16,931 bases of DNA, taken from Bacteroidales bacterium. GTDB taxonomy: Bacteria; Bacteroidota; Bacteroidia; Bacteroidales; JAADGE01. The stretch lies in assembly GCA_029932445.1 (NCBI GenBank), contig JAOZQB010000041.1, positions 1 to 16,931 of the forward strand, written 5' to 3'. The stretch's first letter is position 1. Each line of letters begins with the position of its first letter. A model generated the notes under the pieces. That model was not told the DNA's origin. It saw only the letters and a list, made by a program, of their open reading frames with translations, and did not search any database. This document shows positions 1 through 7,182 of this stretch, piece after piece. Position numbers and translations under genes: made by a program.

Positions 1-54
1 CAAATTGCTATAAATGCGGGTGAAGAAGGTGCAATTTTTGTAGAAAGAATTAAA
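1..54 (+). pseudogene. Possible GroEL C-terminal fragment fused in frame to the next gene
   Basis: The first 18 codons are open in the same frame as the following gene and read QIAINAGEEGAIFVERIK. From memory this resembles the segment of chaperonin GroEL after the 'PLRQI' motif (pattern QIxxNAGxxGAxxxxxVK, roughly residues 450-465 in a 540-residue chaperonin). The expected continuation (EGKG.. then a GYNA-like motif) is absent: at base 55 the frame passes into a Met followed by a signal peptide. The other two forward frames hit stops within the first 35 bases. This may be the scar of a recombination, an assembly join, or chance. The identification rests on one short match and was not computed. 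Confidence 0.35.
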
Positions 55-1521
55 ATGAAAACACTTTTCATCCTCATATTGACCCTTTTTACGTATGCCG
101 GGATTTATGCACAAACATTTTCAGGAACTGATAATGTTATTGTAAATAATCACTATTCAACCGGTTCAAATAATTCAATTAAAGGATTTCGCTTAAGCCA
201 TTCTGATTCGCAGATAATTGAACCGGGAAAAACTGTTTCTTGTAATAACGGATCTTTTCATTATGAAAATTCATATTATTTAGCATATGATTTAAAAAAT
301 GATTTCAACTTAAACGGAGATTGGATTGTTGAGAATGTTGAAATTGCCGTTGAAAGTGCTGTTGCCGGTAATTTGTCAGATCAACCTTTGGTCGTAAAAC
401 TTTTTGTATTGTCAGATTATAATCATCAAAATATCATACGAGACAGTTTGACTTTATTAAAAACAGATACTGTTTCTGTTTCCGATTCGGAATCAGGGAC
501 TTTAAAGAATATAGATTTTTCTCCGGGTTATATTGTTTCCGACGGTAAGGTTTTAGTTGTTGAATTTCTTTTGCCCGACGGACAAGAAGATAACAATTTA
601 TTGTTTCTTGGATCCAATAATGACCGAATTTCAGATTCAACTTTTATAAGAGCTCCGCATTGCGGCATCAATGAACCGGTAAATGTTTCCGAAATATTAT
701 TCCCGGATATGATGTTAATTGCCAATATTTACGGACAATATGCTTCACCAAATCCTGAAATACAGTCATTTACTATTGAAGGGCAACTTGTAAATACGGA
801 AATAAAAAATGATCCTGATTACACTGTTAAGGTTGTGATGCCTGCTGATACAGTTTTAAATAATTTAACACCGATTATACAAATTCCTGCAGGTTTTCAA
901 ATTACTCCTGCCTCCGGAGAAAATACTGATTTTTCTTTAGGTTCCGTAATATACACTGTTGATAATAATTTTTCTAAAGTATCCCAATCATGGGACGTAA
1001 GTGTTGTGAATGCCGGACCTGATATAATAGGAGCCGGTTTACCTGAATTAAACGGAGAAGTCGTTATTGACGGGAGCCCGGATTATACGGTTACGATTCC
1101 TGTTCTCGAAGGCAGTAATTTAAATGATTTATCTCCGAATATTTTTGTTTATAACGGATTTACAATAACACCCGAATCAGGCAGTTCGCAAGATTTTTCC
1201 TTAGGATCGGTGACTTATACCGTTTCACATGAAACGTTGCCGGTAACACAGGATTGGCAAGTTTCGGTTATTGAAACTCCTGCAGGTATCAATAAAATAA
1301 GCAAGCATAAAGTACAAATTTTTCCGAATCCGGCTAATGATATTGTAACAATCAAAGCTAAGCGAATTTCAAAAATAAAATTACTTGATATAACCGGGAA
1401 AACAATTTTTGAAACTTCAGAGCAGTCTGTCAATTTATCAGCTTATAAAGAAGGTATTTATATTCTTAAAATTTATATCGACGGAATCATTTTAAACAGG
1501 AAATTATTGATTATCAGATAA
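55..1521 (+). CDS. Secreted protein with two internal repeats and a T9SS type A (Por) sorting domain
   Basis: A 488-residue exported protein of unknown function. Residues 1-19 form a signal peptide (hydrophobic LFILILTLF core, cleavage likely after Ala19 in the AQ context), which is why Met at base 55 is taken as the start although the frame stays open to the window edge. Residues about 20-230 form a globular domain I do not recognise. Residues about 236-318 and 320-405 are two related repeats, each with a 'DPDYTV/SPDYTV' strand, an 'NDLSPNI/NNLTPII' strand, then 'FxITPxSG..xDFSLGSVxYTV' and a final 'QxWxVSV' strand, resembling the Ig-like DUF5018 type of Bacteroidota surface proteins. Residues 412-488 are a typical C-terminal sorting domain: FPNPANDIVTI, then KLLDITGKTI, then YKEGIYILKI and a terminal KLLIIR. 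Such domains direct passage through the type IX system and attachment to the cell surface or release. The stop codon directly abuts the stop of the convergent glycosyltransferase gene, with no terminator hairpin visible between them. Confidence 0.85.
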   Translation: MKTLFILILTLFTYAGIYAQTFSGTDNVIVNNHYSTGSNNSIKGFRLSHSDSQIIEPGKTVSCNNGSFHYENSYYLAYDLKNDFNLNGDWIVENVEIAVESAVAGNLSDQPLVVKLFVLSDYNHQNIIRDSLTLLKTDTVSVSDSESGTLKNIDFSPGYIVSDGKVLVVEFLLPDGQEDNNLLFLGSNNDRISDSTFIRAPHCGINEPVNVSEILFPDMMLIANIYGQYASPNPEIQSFTIEGQLVNTEIKNDPDYTVKVVMPADTVLNNLTPIIQIPAGFQITPASGENTDFSLGSVIYTVDNNFSKVSQSWDVSVVNAGPDIIGAGLPELNGEVVIDGSPDYTVTIPVLEGSNLNDLSPNIFVYNGFTITPESGSSQDFSLGSVTYTVSHETLPVTQDWQVSVIETPAGINKISKHKVQIFPNPANDIVTIKAKRISKIKLLDITGKTIFETSEQSVNLSAYKEGIYILKIYIDGIILNRKLLIIR

Positions 1522-2637
1522 TTATTTCCATTTAATCTGTTTGGTCAACAATCCTGAGAAAGCTGTAATTACAATATAAAATGGATATATAATACTTAAA
1601 ATCGGAATAAAAAACAGGAGTTTTATTTGTTTAAAATAATTTGCTGCACTTATAAGTAAAACAGAATCAATTATCATTTTTCCGATAAATAAGCTTGAAA
1701 TAAAAAGGATTTTTTCAGGCATAAGAATCAAAATTATTGATGATAATACTAATAATAAATTAGTAATGAAAATAATTAACGATATTGTAATTGTATCAAA
1801 ATCTCTGTAACTGCTGCTTTTTGATGCCCATCGTATTCTTTGCCTTAAAAAATATTTTAATGATTTTTCAGAATCCGTAGTGACCTTTGCATCGTTTGAT
1901 TTTAAATAATGAATATCTTTAGGATATTTCTTTTTAACGGAATGTAACAAAAATACATCATCGCCTGAAATTTCATTCATATTCAACGCATCTTCAAATT
2001 CATTAAAGACCGATTTGCTGAATGCTAAATTGGCACCGTTACACATAATTGCTTTGTTAAGTCCGGCTGCTCCTGCTGTTGAAGCTGTTAAACTGAGAAA
2101 TTCAAGGGCTTGTAATTTACCGAAAAAACCGACACCGTTCATAATAACAGGTGAAATAATTAGTTTTGCACGATGCTCGGAATAGTAATTGTAAATGGTT
2201 TCAAGCCAGGTATTTGGATGATAACAATCGGCATCACTCGTTACAATCAACTTGTTTCTTGCTTCATCAATACCGGTTTTAAGCGCTTGTTTTTTTCCTG
2301 TTTTATCTTGTTGTGAAGTTATTAAATTAAAATTAGTATCAGATTTTATTAAATCTTTTAAAATAAATTCAGAAGCATCTTCTGAATGGTCATTAATAAA
2401 AATAACTTCAAAAAACTCTTTGTTTAAAGTTTGTTTTTTTATGTTATTATAAATTACGGGTAAATTCATTTCCTCATTCTTAAAAGGAATAAGAACGGAG
2501 AGTTTTATGTTATTTGCAGTCGACTTTTTTTCGGACGAAGAAAAAGTTTTCAGACGTAAAAATCCGACGGTAAAACTAAGAATTACTGCAATATACGGTA
2601 AAAAAATACTGAAACTGATTAGTTCAAAGTAGCTCAT
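1522..2637 (-). CDS. Membrane-anchored family 2 glycosyltransferase
   Basis: A 371-residue glycosyltransferase with a GT-A (GT2) catalytic domain. One membrane segment lies at residues about 5-28, followed by the catalytic domain: LSVLIPFKNEE at 46-56, a nucleotide-sugar-binding VIFINDHSED at 78-87, the metal-binding DxD as SDAD (Asp135/Asp137), the acidic acceptor motif as GDDVF (Asp226/Asp227), and the QxxRW motif as Gln266-RIR-Trp270. Two or three further membrane segments follow (about 283-306, 311-331, 339-362). The QxxRW motif and terminal membrane helices are typical of GT2 enzymes acting on lipid-linked or extracellular polysaccharide; the donor sugar and acceptor cannot be told from sequence. 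It lies 32 bases downstream of the SiaC-like gene on the same strand with no terminator or promoter visible between, so the two are probably co-transcribed. The stop abuts that of the convergent secreted-protein gene. Confidence 0.88.
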   Translation of the reverse strand: MSYFELISFSIFLPYIAVILSFTVGFLRLKTFSSSEKKSTANNIKLSVLIPFKNEEMNLPVIYNNIKKQTLNKEFFEVIFINDHSEDASEFILKDLIKSDTNFNLITSQQDKTGKKQALKTGIDEARNKLIVTSDADCYHPNTWLETIYNYYSEHRAKLIISPVIMNGVGFFGKLQALEFLSLTASTAGAAGLNKAIMCNGANLAFSKSVFNEFEDALNMNEISGDDVFLLHSVKKKYPKDIHYLKSNDAKVTTDSEKSLKYFLRQRIRWASKSSSYRDFDTITISLIIFITNLLLVLSSIILILMPEKILFISSLFIGKMIIDSVLLISAANYFKQIKLLFFIPILSIIYPFYIVITAFSGLLTKQIKWK

Positions 2638-2669
2638 ACCGTATCAATTAATGTAAAAATTATCAGTAT

Positions 2670-3038
2670 TTAATAACGTTGAACAAAATCAAAAGGAACG
2701 GAAGTCAGTTCGGAAATATCTTCGCCGATTTCAATAATATCAGTGTCATTGCCCTCAGTAATCCAAGTAATTTTTATATTTTTGCCTTGGTTGAAGAAAT
2801 TGTCTAAAGTTTCAATAACTTTAATAATTCCTTTTAATGAAGCACTGCTGATCATTTCAAAATGAAATTTCCAATTTATTTCACAATCAATGTCGGGAAA
2901 ATTATCTTCAATCCATTGTGCTACTTTATTATAAATATCATCAATTAATACGGAATACGAATTTCCTTTAATCTCAAAATTACACTCGGTGTCGGATAAA
3001 TGAATGTAAGGTGTGTCTTTTTCGGCAATTTTCAGCAT
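2670..3038 (-). CDS. SiaC-like regulatory phosphoprotein (DUF1987 family)
   Basis: A 122-residue cytoplasmic protein with no signal or membrane segment. It matches the SiaC/DUF1987 layout as I recall it from Pseudomonas: an N-terminal sheet, a helix with 'SYSVLIDDIYNKVAQWIED' (about 27-45), the core 'FHFEMISSASLKGIIKVIETLD' (58-79) and a C-terminal 'GEDISELTSVPF' (about 107-118). In Pseudomonas aeruginosa SiaC, phosphorylation in the equivalent 'LNTSSIK' segment controls binding to a diguanylate cyclase; an ungapped match places the phospho-acceptor near Ser64/Ser65, with Ser67 also available. The SiaA phosphatase, SiaB kinase and SiaD cyclase partners are not in this window; the nearest gene in the same orientation is a glycosyltransferase. 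A link between phospho-signalling and surface polysaccharide is plausible but inferred. It is probably transcribed from the promoter-like box at 3067-3074. Confidence 0.8.
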   Translation of the reverse strand: MLKIAEKDTPYIHLSDTECNFEIKGNSYSVLIDDIYNKVAQWIEDNFPDIDCEINWKFHFEMISSASLKGIIKVIETLDNFFNQGKNIKITWITEGNDTDIIEIGEDISELTSVPFDFVQRY

Positions 3039-3066
3039 TTTTCAGAGTTTTAATTTTAAATATCTG

Positions 3067-3074
3067 CAAACATA
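3067..3074 (-). promoter_or_regulatory. Bacteroidota -7 promoter box for the SiaC-like/glycosyltransferase pair
   Basis: On the minus strand these bases read TATGTTTG, an exact match to the TAnnTTTG consensus of the Bacteroidota primary sigma factor. A weak -33-like TTTC lies 20 bases further upstream (3095-3098). Transcription would begin near 3060, giving an untranslated leader of about 20 bases before the ATG at 3038. Confidence 0.55.
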
Positions 3075-3318
3075 GATATTCCGAAATTAACTATGAAATA
3101 AATTATTTAAAAGGTACAATTATTTGATGAAATACAGTTGTTTGATATTTGTTTAAAGCAATTGATAAAATACTGAAAGAATAACTCAATAAACTGATGG
3201 TGTAATTCAAACGATTGTCTCCCGATTTTTACTAATAATATTATAATGCACGTTTAATTATAAATTTCGGTATACGTTACAACAAAAAAGAAAACGAATA
3301 ATACACTCATACACGCAA

Positions 3319-3348
3319 CCGATTCTTCTGTTACTCCGAAGTGATCGG
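3319..3348. repeat. Bulged hairpin in the intergenic region
   Basis: CCGATTCTTC (3319-3328) pairs with GAAG-T-GATCGG (3338-3348), ten pairs including one G-T wobble and a single bulged T, around a nine-base loop. It is more GC-rich than its surroundings. It lies upstream of the ppdK promoter box, so it is not in that leader as predicted here, and no T-run follows on either strand, so it does not look like an intrinsic terminator. It could belong to an unrecognised small RNA or a DNA-binding site. Confidence 0.35.
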
Positions 3349-3401
3349 CTTACTGTTTTACTGCAGTCTTTGTTGCATGCTTAAAAATACATCATCCTTT
3401 T

Positions 3402-3431
3402 TTTGCCGTATTGGATTTAATTATACTTTTG
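3402..3431 (+). promoter_or_regulatory. Bacteroidota-type promoter of ppdK
   Basis: A TTTG (-33 element) at 3402-3405 is followed, after 18 bases, by TACTTTTG at 3424-3431, an exact match to the TAnnTTTG -7 consensus. Transcription would start near 3438, leaving a leader of about 34 bases before the ATG at 3472. Confidence 0.6.
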
Positions 3432-3471
3432 TAAGATTGTCTGAGAATTTAAAAATTTATATAAATTTAAT

Positions 3472-6189
3472 ATGAGTAACATGAAAAGAGTTTATACATT
3501 CGGAAATAAAAAAGCTGAGGGAAAAACAGAAATGAAAAATTTGCTCGGCGGAAAAGGAGCAAATCTGGCAGAAATGAATCTCGTAGGTGTACCGGTTCCT
3601 CCCGGATTTACGATCACAACGGAAGTATGTACGGAATATAATCAACAAGGAAAAGATAAGGTCGTTGAATTGTTAAAGTCAGAAGTTGAAGCAGCCGTTA
3701 AACATATTGAAAATATTATGGGAACTAAATTCGGAGATAAAGAAAATCCCTTATTAGTTTCAGTTCGTTCGGGAGCAAGAGTTTCAATGCCCGGTATGAT
3801 GGACACGGTTCTGAACCTCGGTTTGAATGATGCAGCTGTGGAAGGAATTGCAAAAAAATCCGGAAATACGCGTTTCGCATGGGACTCTTATCGACGTTTC
3901 GTTCAAATGTACGGAGATGTTGTTCTCGGAATGAAACCTGAATCGAAGGAAGATATTGACCCCTTTGAAGAAATCATGGAAAAACTTCAGGAAGAAAAAG
4001 GATATAAATCGGATCTTGATTTCACTACAGATGATTTTAAAACACTTGTTGCTCAATTTAAAGCTGCTGTTACAAAACAAACCGGTCATGCTTTTCCGGA
4101 TAATCCGTGGGAACAACTTTGGGGCGCCGTAATGGCTGTTTTCGACAGTTGGAATACTGACCGTGCAATTTATTACAGAAGAATGAACAAAATCCCGGAA
4201 GAGTGGGGAACAGCAGTAAATGTGCAAGCGATGGTTTTCGGAAATATGGGACAAAATTCATCTACCGGAGTTGCTTTTACACGTGATGCCGGAACCGGTG
4301 AAAATATTTTTAACGGAGAATATCTTGTTGATGCACAAGGTGAAGACGTTGTTGCAGGTGTAAGAACGCCGCAACAAATTACGCTTGAAGGTTCAAAACG
4401 ATGGGCTAAATTGGCAAACGTCACAGAAGAAGACCGAGCAAAAAAATTCCCTTCACTTGAAGAAAGAATGCCTGAGCAATATAAAGAACTTAATGCAATT
4501 CAAGACAAACTTGAAAAACATTATAAAGATATGCAAGACCTTGAATTTACCGTTCAAGACGGTAAATTATGGTTATTGCAAACACGTAACGGAAAACGAA
4601 CAGGTGCTGCAATGGTGAAAATTGCTATTGATATGCTGAATGAAGGTATGATTGACGAAAAAGTTGCAATTATGCGTCAAGAACCTGAAAAATTAGATGA
4701 ACTGTTACACCCTGTTTTTGAAAAAGATGCAATGGCTGCTGCCGAAATTCAAGCAAAAGGTTTACCGGCATCACCAGGAGCTGCAACAGGACAACTAGTA
4801 TTCTTTGCTGATGAAGCCGGTAAATATGAAAATACAATTCTTGCTCGTATTGAAACTTCACCCGAAGATCTTGAAGGTATGAATGTAGCAAACGGTATAT
4901 TAACAGCAAGAGGCGGAATGACTTCACATGCGGCTGTTGTTGCAAGAGGTATGGGGAAATGTTGTGTGTCGGGTGCAGGTTCAATTAAAATTGACTACAA
5001 AGCACGTACAATGAAAACCGACGGCAAAACTTACAAAGAAGGTGATTGGATTTCATTAAACGGCTCTGAAGGTGTTGTTTATGACGGAAAAATTGAAACA
5101 ATATTACCGAAAGTAGGCGGTGATTTCGGAAAAATCATGGAACTTGCCGACAAATATTCTCGTATGTATGTTCGTACGAATGCTGATACACCTCATGATT
5201 CACAAGTTGCTCGTGATTTCGGTGCAAAAGGTATCGGTCTTACAAGAACGGAACACATGTTCTTCGAAGGCGATAAAATTGTTGCCATGCGTGAAATGAT
5301 TCTCGCTGAAGATGAAGCCGGAAGAGTTGAAGCTTTAGAAAAATTATTGCCGATTCAACGTACGGATTTCGAAGGTATATTTGAAGCCATGCATGATCTT
5401 CCTGTAACAGTTCGTTTACTTGACCCGCCATTGCACGAATTTGTTCCTCATGATGAAGAAGGACAGCAAGAAATGGCTGATGTTATGGGAGTTGATGTGA
5501 AAGTTATCAAACAAAAAGTAGAAGATTTATCGGAATTTAATCCAATGTTGGGACACAGAGGTTGTCGTTTAGGAAATACATATCCTGAAATTACAATAAT
5601 GCAAACCAGAGCAATTATTGAAGCAGCTTTAAATCTGAAACAAAAAGGCGTAAATGCACATCCTGAAATAATGATTCCTTTAACGGGAACTTACGAAGAA
5701 ATGAAAATGCAAGAAGATATCGTAAGAGATACTATTAAAAAGATTTTTGCAGAGCGTAATGATAAAATTGACCATTTGGTAGGAACAATGATTGAAATTC
5801 CTCGAGCAGCATTAACCGCAGATAAAATTGCAGAATCTGCTGAATTTTTCTCATTCGGAACAAATGATTTGACACAAATGACTTTCGGATATTCTCGTGA
5901 TGATGCAGGTAAATTCTTACCTATTTATATTGAAAAGGGTATTTTGAAAAATGATCCGTTCGAAGTATTGGACCAAGTAGGTGTCGGACAATTGGTTGAA
6001 ATGGCTTGTAAAAAAGGTCGTCAAACACGCCCGGGTATCAAATTGGGTATTTGCGGCGAACACGGAGGAGAACCTTCATCAATTGAATTTTGTCACCGAA
6101 CAGGATTAGACTACGTAAGTTGTTCACCTTATCGTGTACCTATTGCACGTCTTGCAGCTGCTCAAGCTACAATAAGAGAAACTTTATAA
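3472..6189 (+). CDS. ppdK: Pyruvate, phosphate dikinase
   Basis: A cytoplasmic 905-residue enzyme that interconverts pyruvate + ATP + Pi with phosphoenolpyruvate + AMP + PPi; length is normal for the bacterial family. The N-terminal nucleotide-binding domain shows GGKGANLAEM near residue 26 and GARVSMPGMMDTVLNLGLN near 103. The central swivelling domain carries the phospho-histidine motif GGMTSHAAVVARGMGK with catalytic His486, preceded by the Thr that regulatory kinase/phosphorylase enzymes modify in some relatives. The C-terminal pyruvate/PEP barrel shows GLTRTEHMFF, GHRGCRLG, FGTNDLTQMTFG and the GICGEHGG loop with the catalytic Cys861. The start at 3472 is preferred over the ATG three codons later because it is closest to the promoter, but both are possible. 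It stands alone between its own promoter and terminator. In anaerobic Bacteroidota the enzyme usually serves PPi-linked glycolysis or gluconeogenesis. Confidence 0.97.
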   Translation: MSNMKRVYTFGNKKAEGKTEMKNLLGGKGANLAEMNLVGVPVPPGFTITTEVCTEYNQQGKDKVVELLKSEVEAAVKHIENIMGTKFGDKENPLLVSVRSGARVSMPGMMDTVLNLGLNDAAVEGIAKKSGNTRFAWDSYRRFVQMYGDVVLGMKPESKEDIDPFEEIMEKLQEEKGYKSDLDFTTDDFKTLVAQFKAAVTKQTGHAFPDNPWEQLWGAVMAVFDSWNTDRAIYYRRMNKIPEEWGTAVNVQAMVFGNMGQNSSTGVAFTRDAGTGENIFNGEYLVDAQGEDVVAGVRTPQQITLEGSKRWAKLANVTEEDRAKKFPSLEERMPEQYKELNAIQDKLEKHYKDMQDLEFTVQDGKLWLLQTRNGKRTGAAMVKIAIDMLNEGMIDEKVAIMRQEPEKLDELLHPVFEKDAMAAAEIQAKGLPASPGAATGQLVFFADEAGKYENTILARIETSPEDLEGMNVANGILTARGGMTSHAAVVARGMGKCCVSGAGSIKIDYKARTMKTDGKTYKEGDWISLNGSEGVVYDGKIETILPKVGGDFGKIMELADKYSRMYVRTNADTPHDSQVARDFGAKGIGLTRTEHMFFEGDKIVAMREMILAEDEAGRVEALEKLLPIQRTDFEGIFEAMHDLPVTVRLLDPPLHEFVPHDEEGQQEMADVMGVDVKVIKQKVEDLSEFNPMLGHRGCRLGNTYPEITIMQTRAIIEAALNLKQKGVNAHPEIMIPLTGTYEEMKMQEDIVRDTIKKIFAERNDKIDHLVGTMIEIPRAALTADKIAESAEFFSFGTNDLTQMTFGYSRDDAGKFLPIYIEKGILKNDPFEVLDQVGVGQLVEMACKKGRQTRPGIKLGICGEHGGEPSSIEFCHRTGLDYVSCSPYRVPIARLAAAQATIRETL

Positions 6190-6209
6190 ATTATTTTTTT
6201 ATATTCCGG

Positions 6210-6238
6210 AAGGCAACTTTTTAAAGTTGCCTTTTTTT
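6210..6238 (+). terminator. Intrinsic terminator of ppdK
   Basis: AAGGCAACTTT (6210-6220) and AAAGTTGCCTT (6223-6233) form an eleven-base perfect inverted repeat, and the T-run extends through 6238. It begins 21 bases after the ppdK stop. It separates ppdK from the Crp/Fnr-type gene. Confidence 0.9.
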
Positions 6239-6295
6239 ATTTTGAATAATAATAATAATTTAGAGTTTTATAAACTGTAAATTTAAAAGTAATAA

Positions 6296-7006
6296 ATGTT
6301 TATTCGCAATATCGAAATACCCGTAGAAAAATGTAAAATATTTTGTAAGATTAATGAAACGCTATTAGAAGATGCTTTTAATAAAATACATTTTCAAATT
6401 AAATCATTTCCAAAAGGCAGTATAATTAATACCAGAAATTCGACATGTAATAACATGATGATTGTATTGAAAGGTATTGTAAAAACAGAGTTGTCGGACT
6501 TAAAAGGAACGACGGTTCATATTGCCGATATATTTGCTGCAGATACTTTAGCACCTGCATTTCTTTTCGGTAAATCTAATTTTATTCCTGTTGATACATT
6601 GGCAAAAACAGATGTAAAATTATTATTTATTCCCAAATCCGAAATTTATAAACTGTTTAATTTATGCCCGCAATTTCTCACTAATTTCTTAGATTTAATT
6701 TCTACAAGAACACAATATCTGGTTTATAAAATAAGATTTTTATCTTTTACTACAATAAAAGGAAAGTTAGCTTATTATTTATTAAAATTATCTGAAGATC
6801 AAAGTTCGGATATTGTAAAGCTCAATAAAACTCAATCAGAACTTGCCGAAGATTTCGGAGCTACAAGAACTTCCGTTGCACGAGTTATAAAACAATTTAT
6901 TAATGAAAATTCAATAAGCGTAACGGGAAAAGCGATTGAATTATGTGATAAGGAAAAAATTTCCGAATATCTGAAATATGAAGATCATATTCATTCTTGG
7001 AAGTAA
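6296..7006 (+). CDS. Crp/Fnr-family transcription regulator, candidate regulator of the nap operon
   Basis: A 236-residue cytoplasmic DNA-binding protein. Residues about 20-125 form the cyclic-nucleotide-binding-like beta-roll (for example FPKGSIINTRNS, MMIVLKGIVKTEL, LFIPKSEIYKLF), followed by the long dimerisation helix (about 126-150) and a C-terminal winged helix with TQSELAEDFGATRTSVARVIKQF at about 179-201. In the recognition helix Arg191 and Arg196 fall where Crp has Arg180 and Arg185, while Thr192 replaces the Glu of both Crp and Fnr. Cysteines lie at 13, 17, 51, 124 and 217. This is not the Fnr spacing for a 4Fe-4S cluster, so direct oxygen sensing in the Fnr manner is unlikely; a heme- or nitrosative-signal-responsive HcpR/Dnr-like role is possible but unproven. 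It lies 176 bases upstream of napA in the same direction, with a matching type of operator in the gap, so it may activate the nap operon. Confidence 0.85.
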   Translation: MFIRNIEIPVEKCKIFCKINETLLEDAFNKIHFQIKSFPKGSIINTRNSTCNNMMIVLKGIVKTELSDLKGTTVHIADIFAADTLAPAFLFGKSNFIPVDTLAKTDVKLLFIPKSEIYKLFNLCPQFLTNFLDLISTRTQYLVYKIRFLSFTTIKGKLAYYLLKLSEDQSSDIVKLNKTQSELAEDFGATRTSVARVIKQFINENSISVTGKAIELCDKEKISEYLKYEDHIHSWK

Positions 7007-7066
7007 AAAAGTATAAAATACCCGGAGTACTCATGTCTTTTTAATAAAAATTCTCTATTTTTCATA

Positions 7067-7087
7067 TATTTAGAATAAATCTAAATA
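7067..7087. repeat. AT-rich inverted repeat downstream of the Crp/Fnr-type gene
   Basis: TATTTAGA (7067-7074) and TCTAAATA (7080-7087) are perfect 8-base inverted repeats separated by five bases, and a T6 run begins four bases later. It could be a weak terminator for the regulator gene or a second protein-binding site; the stem has only two G-C pairs, so either reading is tentative. Confidence 0.35.
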
Positions 7088-7105
7088 GGATTTTTTATCT
7101 CATTT

Positions 7106-7121
7106 TGTATCAAATGACACA
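7106..7121. promoter_or_regulatory. Crp/Fnr-class operator upstream of napA
   Basis: TGTATCA-AA-TGACACA is a 16-base inverted repeat with six of seven half-site bases matching, with the TGT-N10-ACA geometry of Crp/Fnr-family sites. Its centre (7113.5) lies about 70 bases before the napA ATG. If the TATAAAT at 7141-7147 serves as the -10/-7 element, transcription starts near 7154 and the operator is centred near -41, the classic class II activator position. The napA promoter otherwise lacks a good match to TAnnTTTG, which fits an activator-dependent promoter. Confidence 0.5.
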
Positions 7122-7182
7122 TTTAGGTATTGCTTTTTTTTATAAATTGTGCTCTGAATTTTTACAATAATATACTGAAATT

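Larger units (their letters stand above)
3039..3471. other. 433-base divergent intergenic region
   Basis: No convincing coding frame lies here. It holds the leftward promoter box at 3067-3074, the rightward ppdK promoter at 3402-3431 and a stable hairpin at 3319-3348. The remaining AT-rich sequence shows no tRNA, no TGT-N10-ACA operator and no repeat that I can recognise. Confidence 0.6.

Noticed and set aside
1500..1545. Bidirectional terminator between the convergent secreted-protein and glycosyltransferase genes
   Set aside because: The stop codons abut and I could not find a stem with flanking T/A runs at the junction.
3784..4254. Antisense open frame of 156 codons opposite ppdK
   Set aside because: It is a shadow of a clearly coding, well-conserved gene; its translation is low-complexity with no recognisable domain.
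6296..6700. Fnr-type 4Fe-4S sensor in the Crp/Fnr protein (Cys13, Cys17, Cys51, Cys124)
   Set aside because: The spacing does not match Fnr, and the residue equivalent to Fnr Cys122 (next to the FIP motif) is a leucine rather than Cys124.
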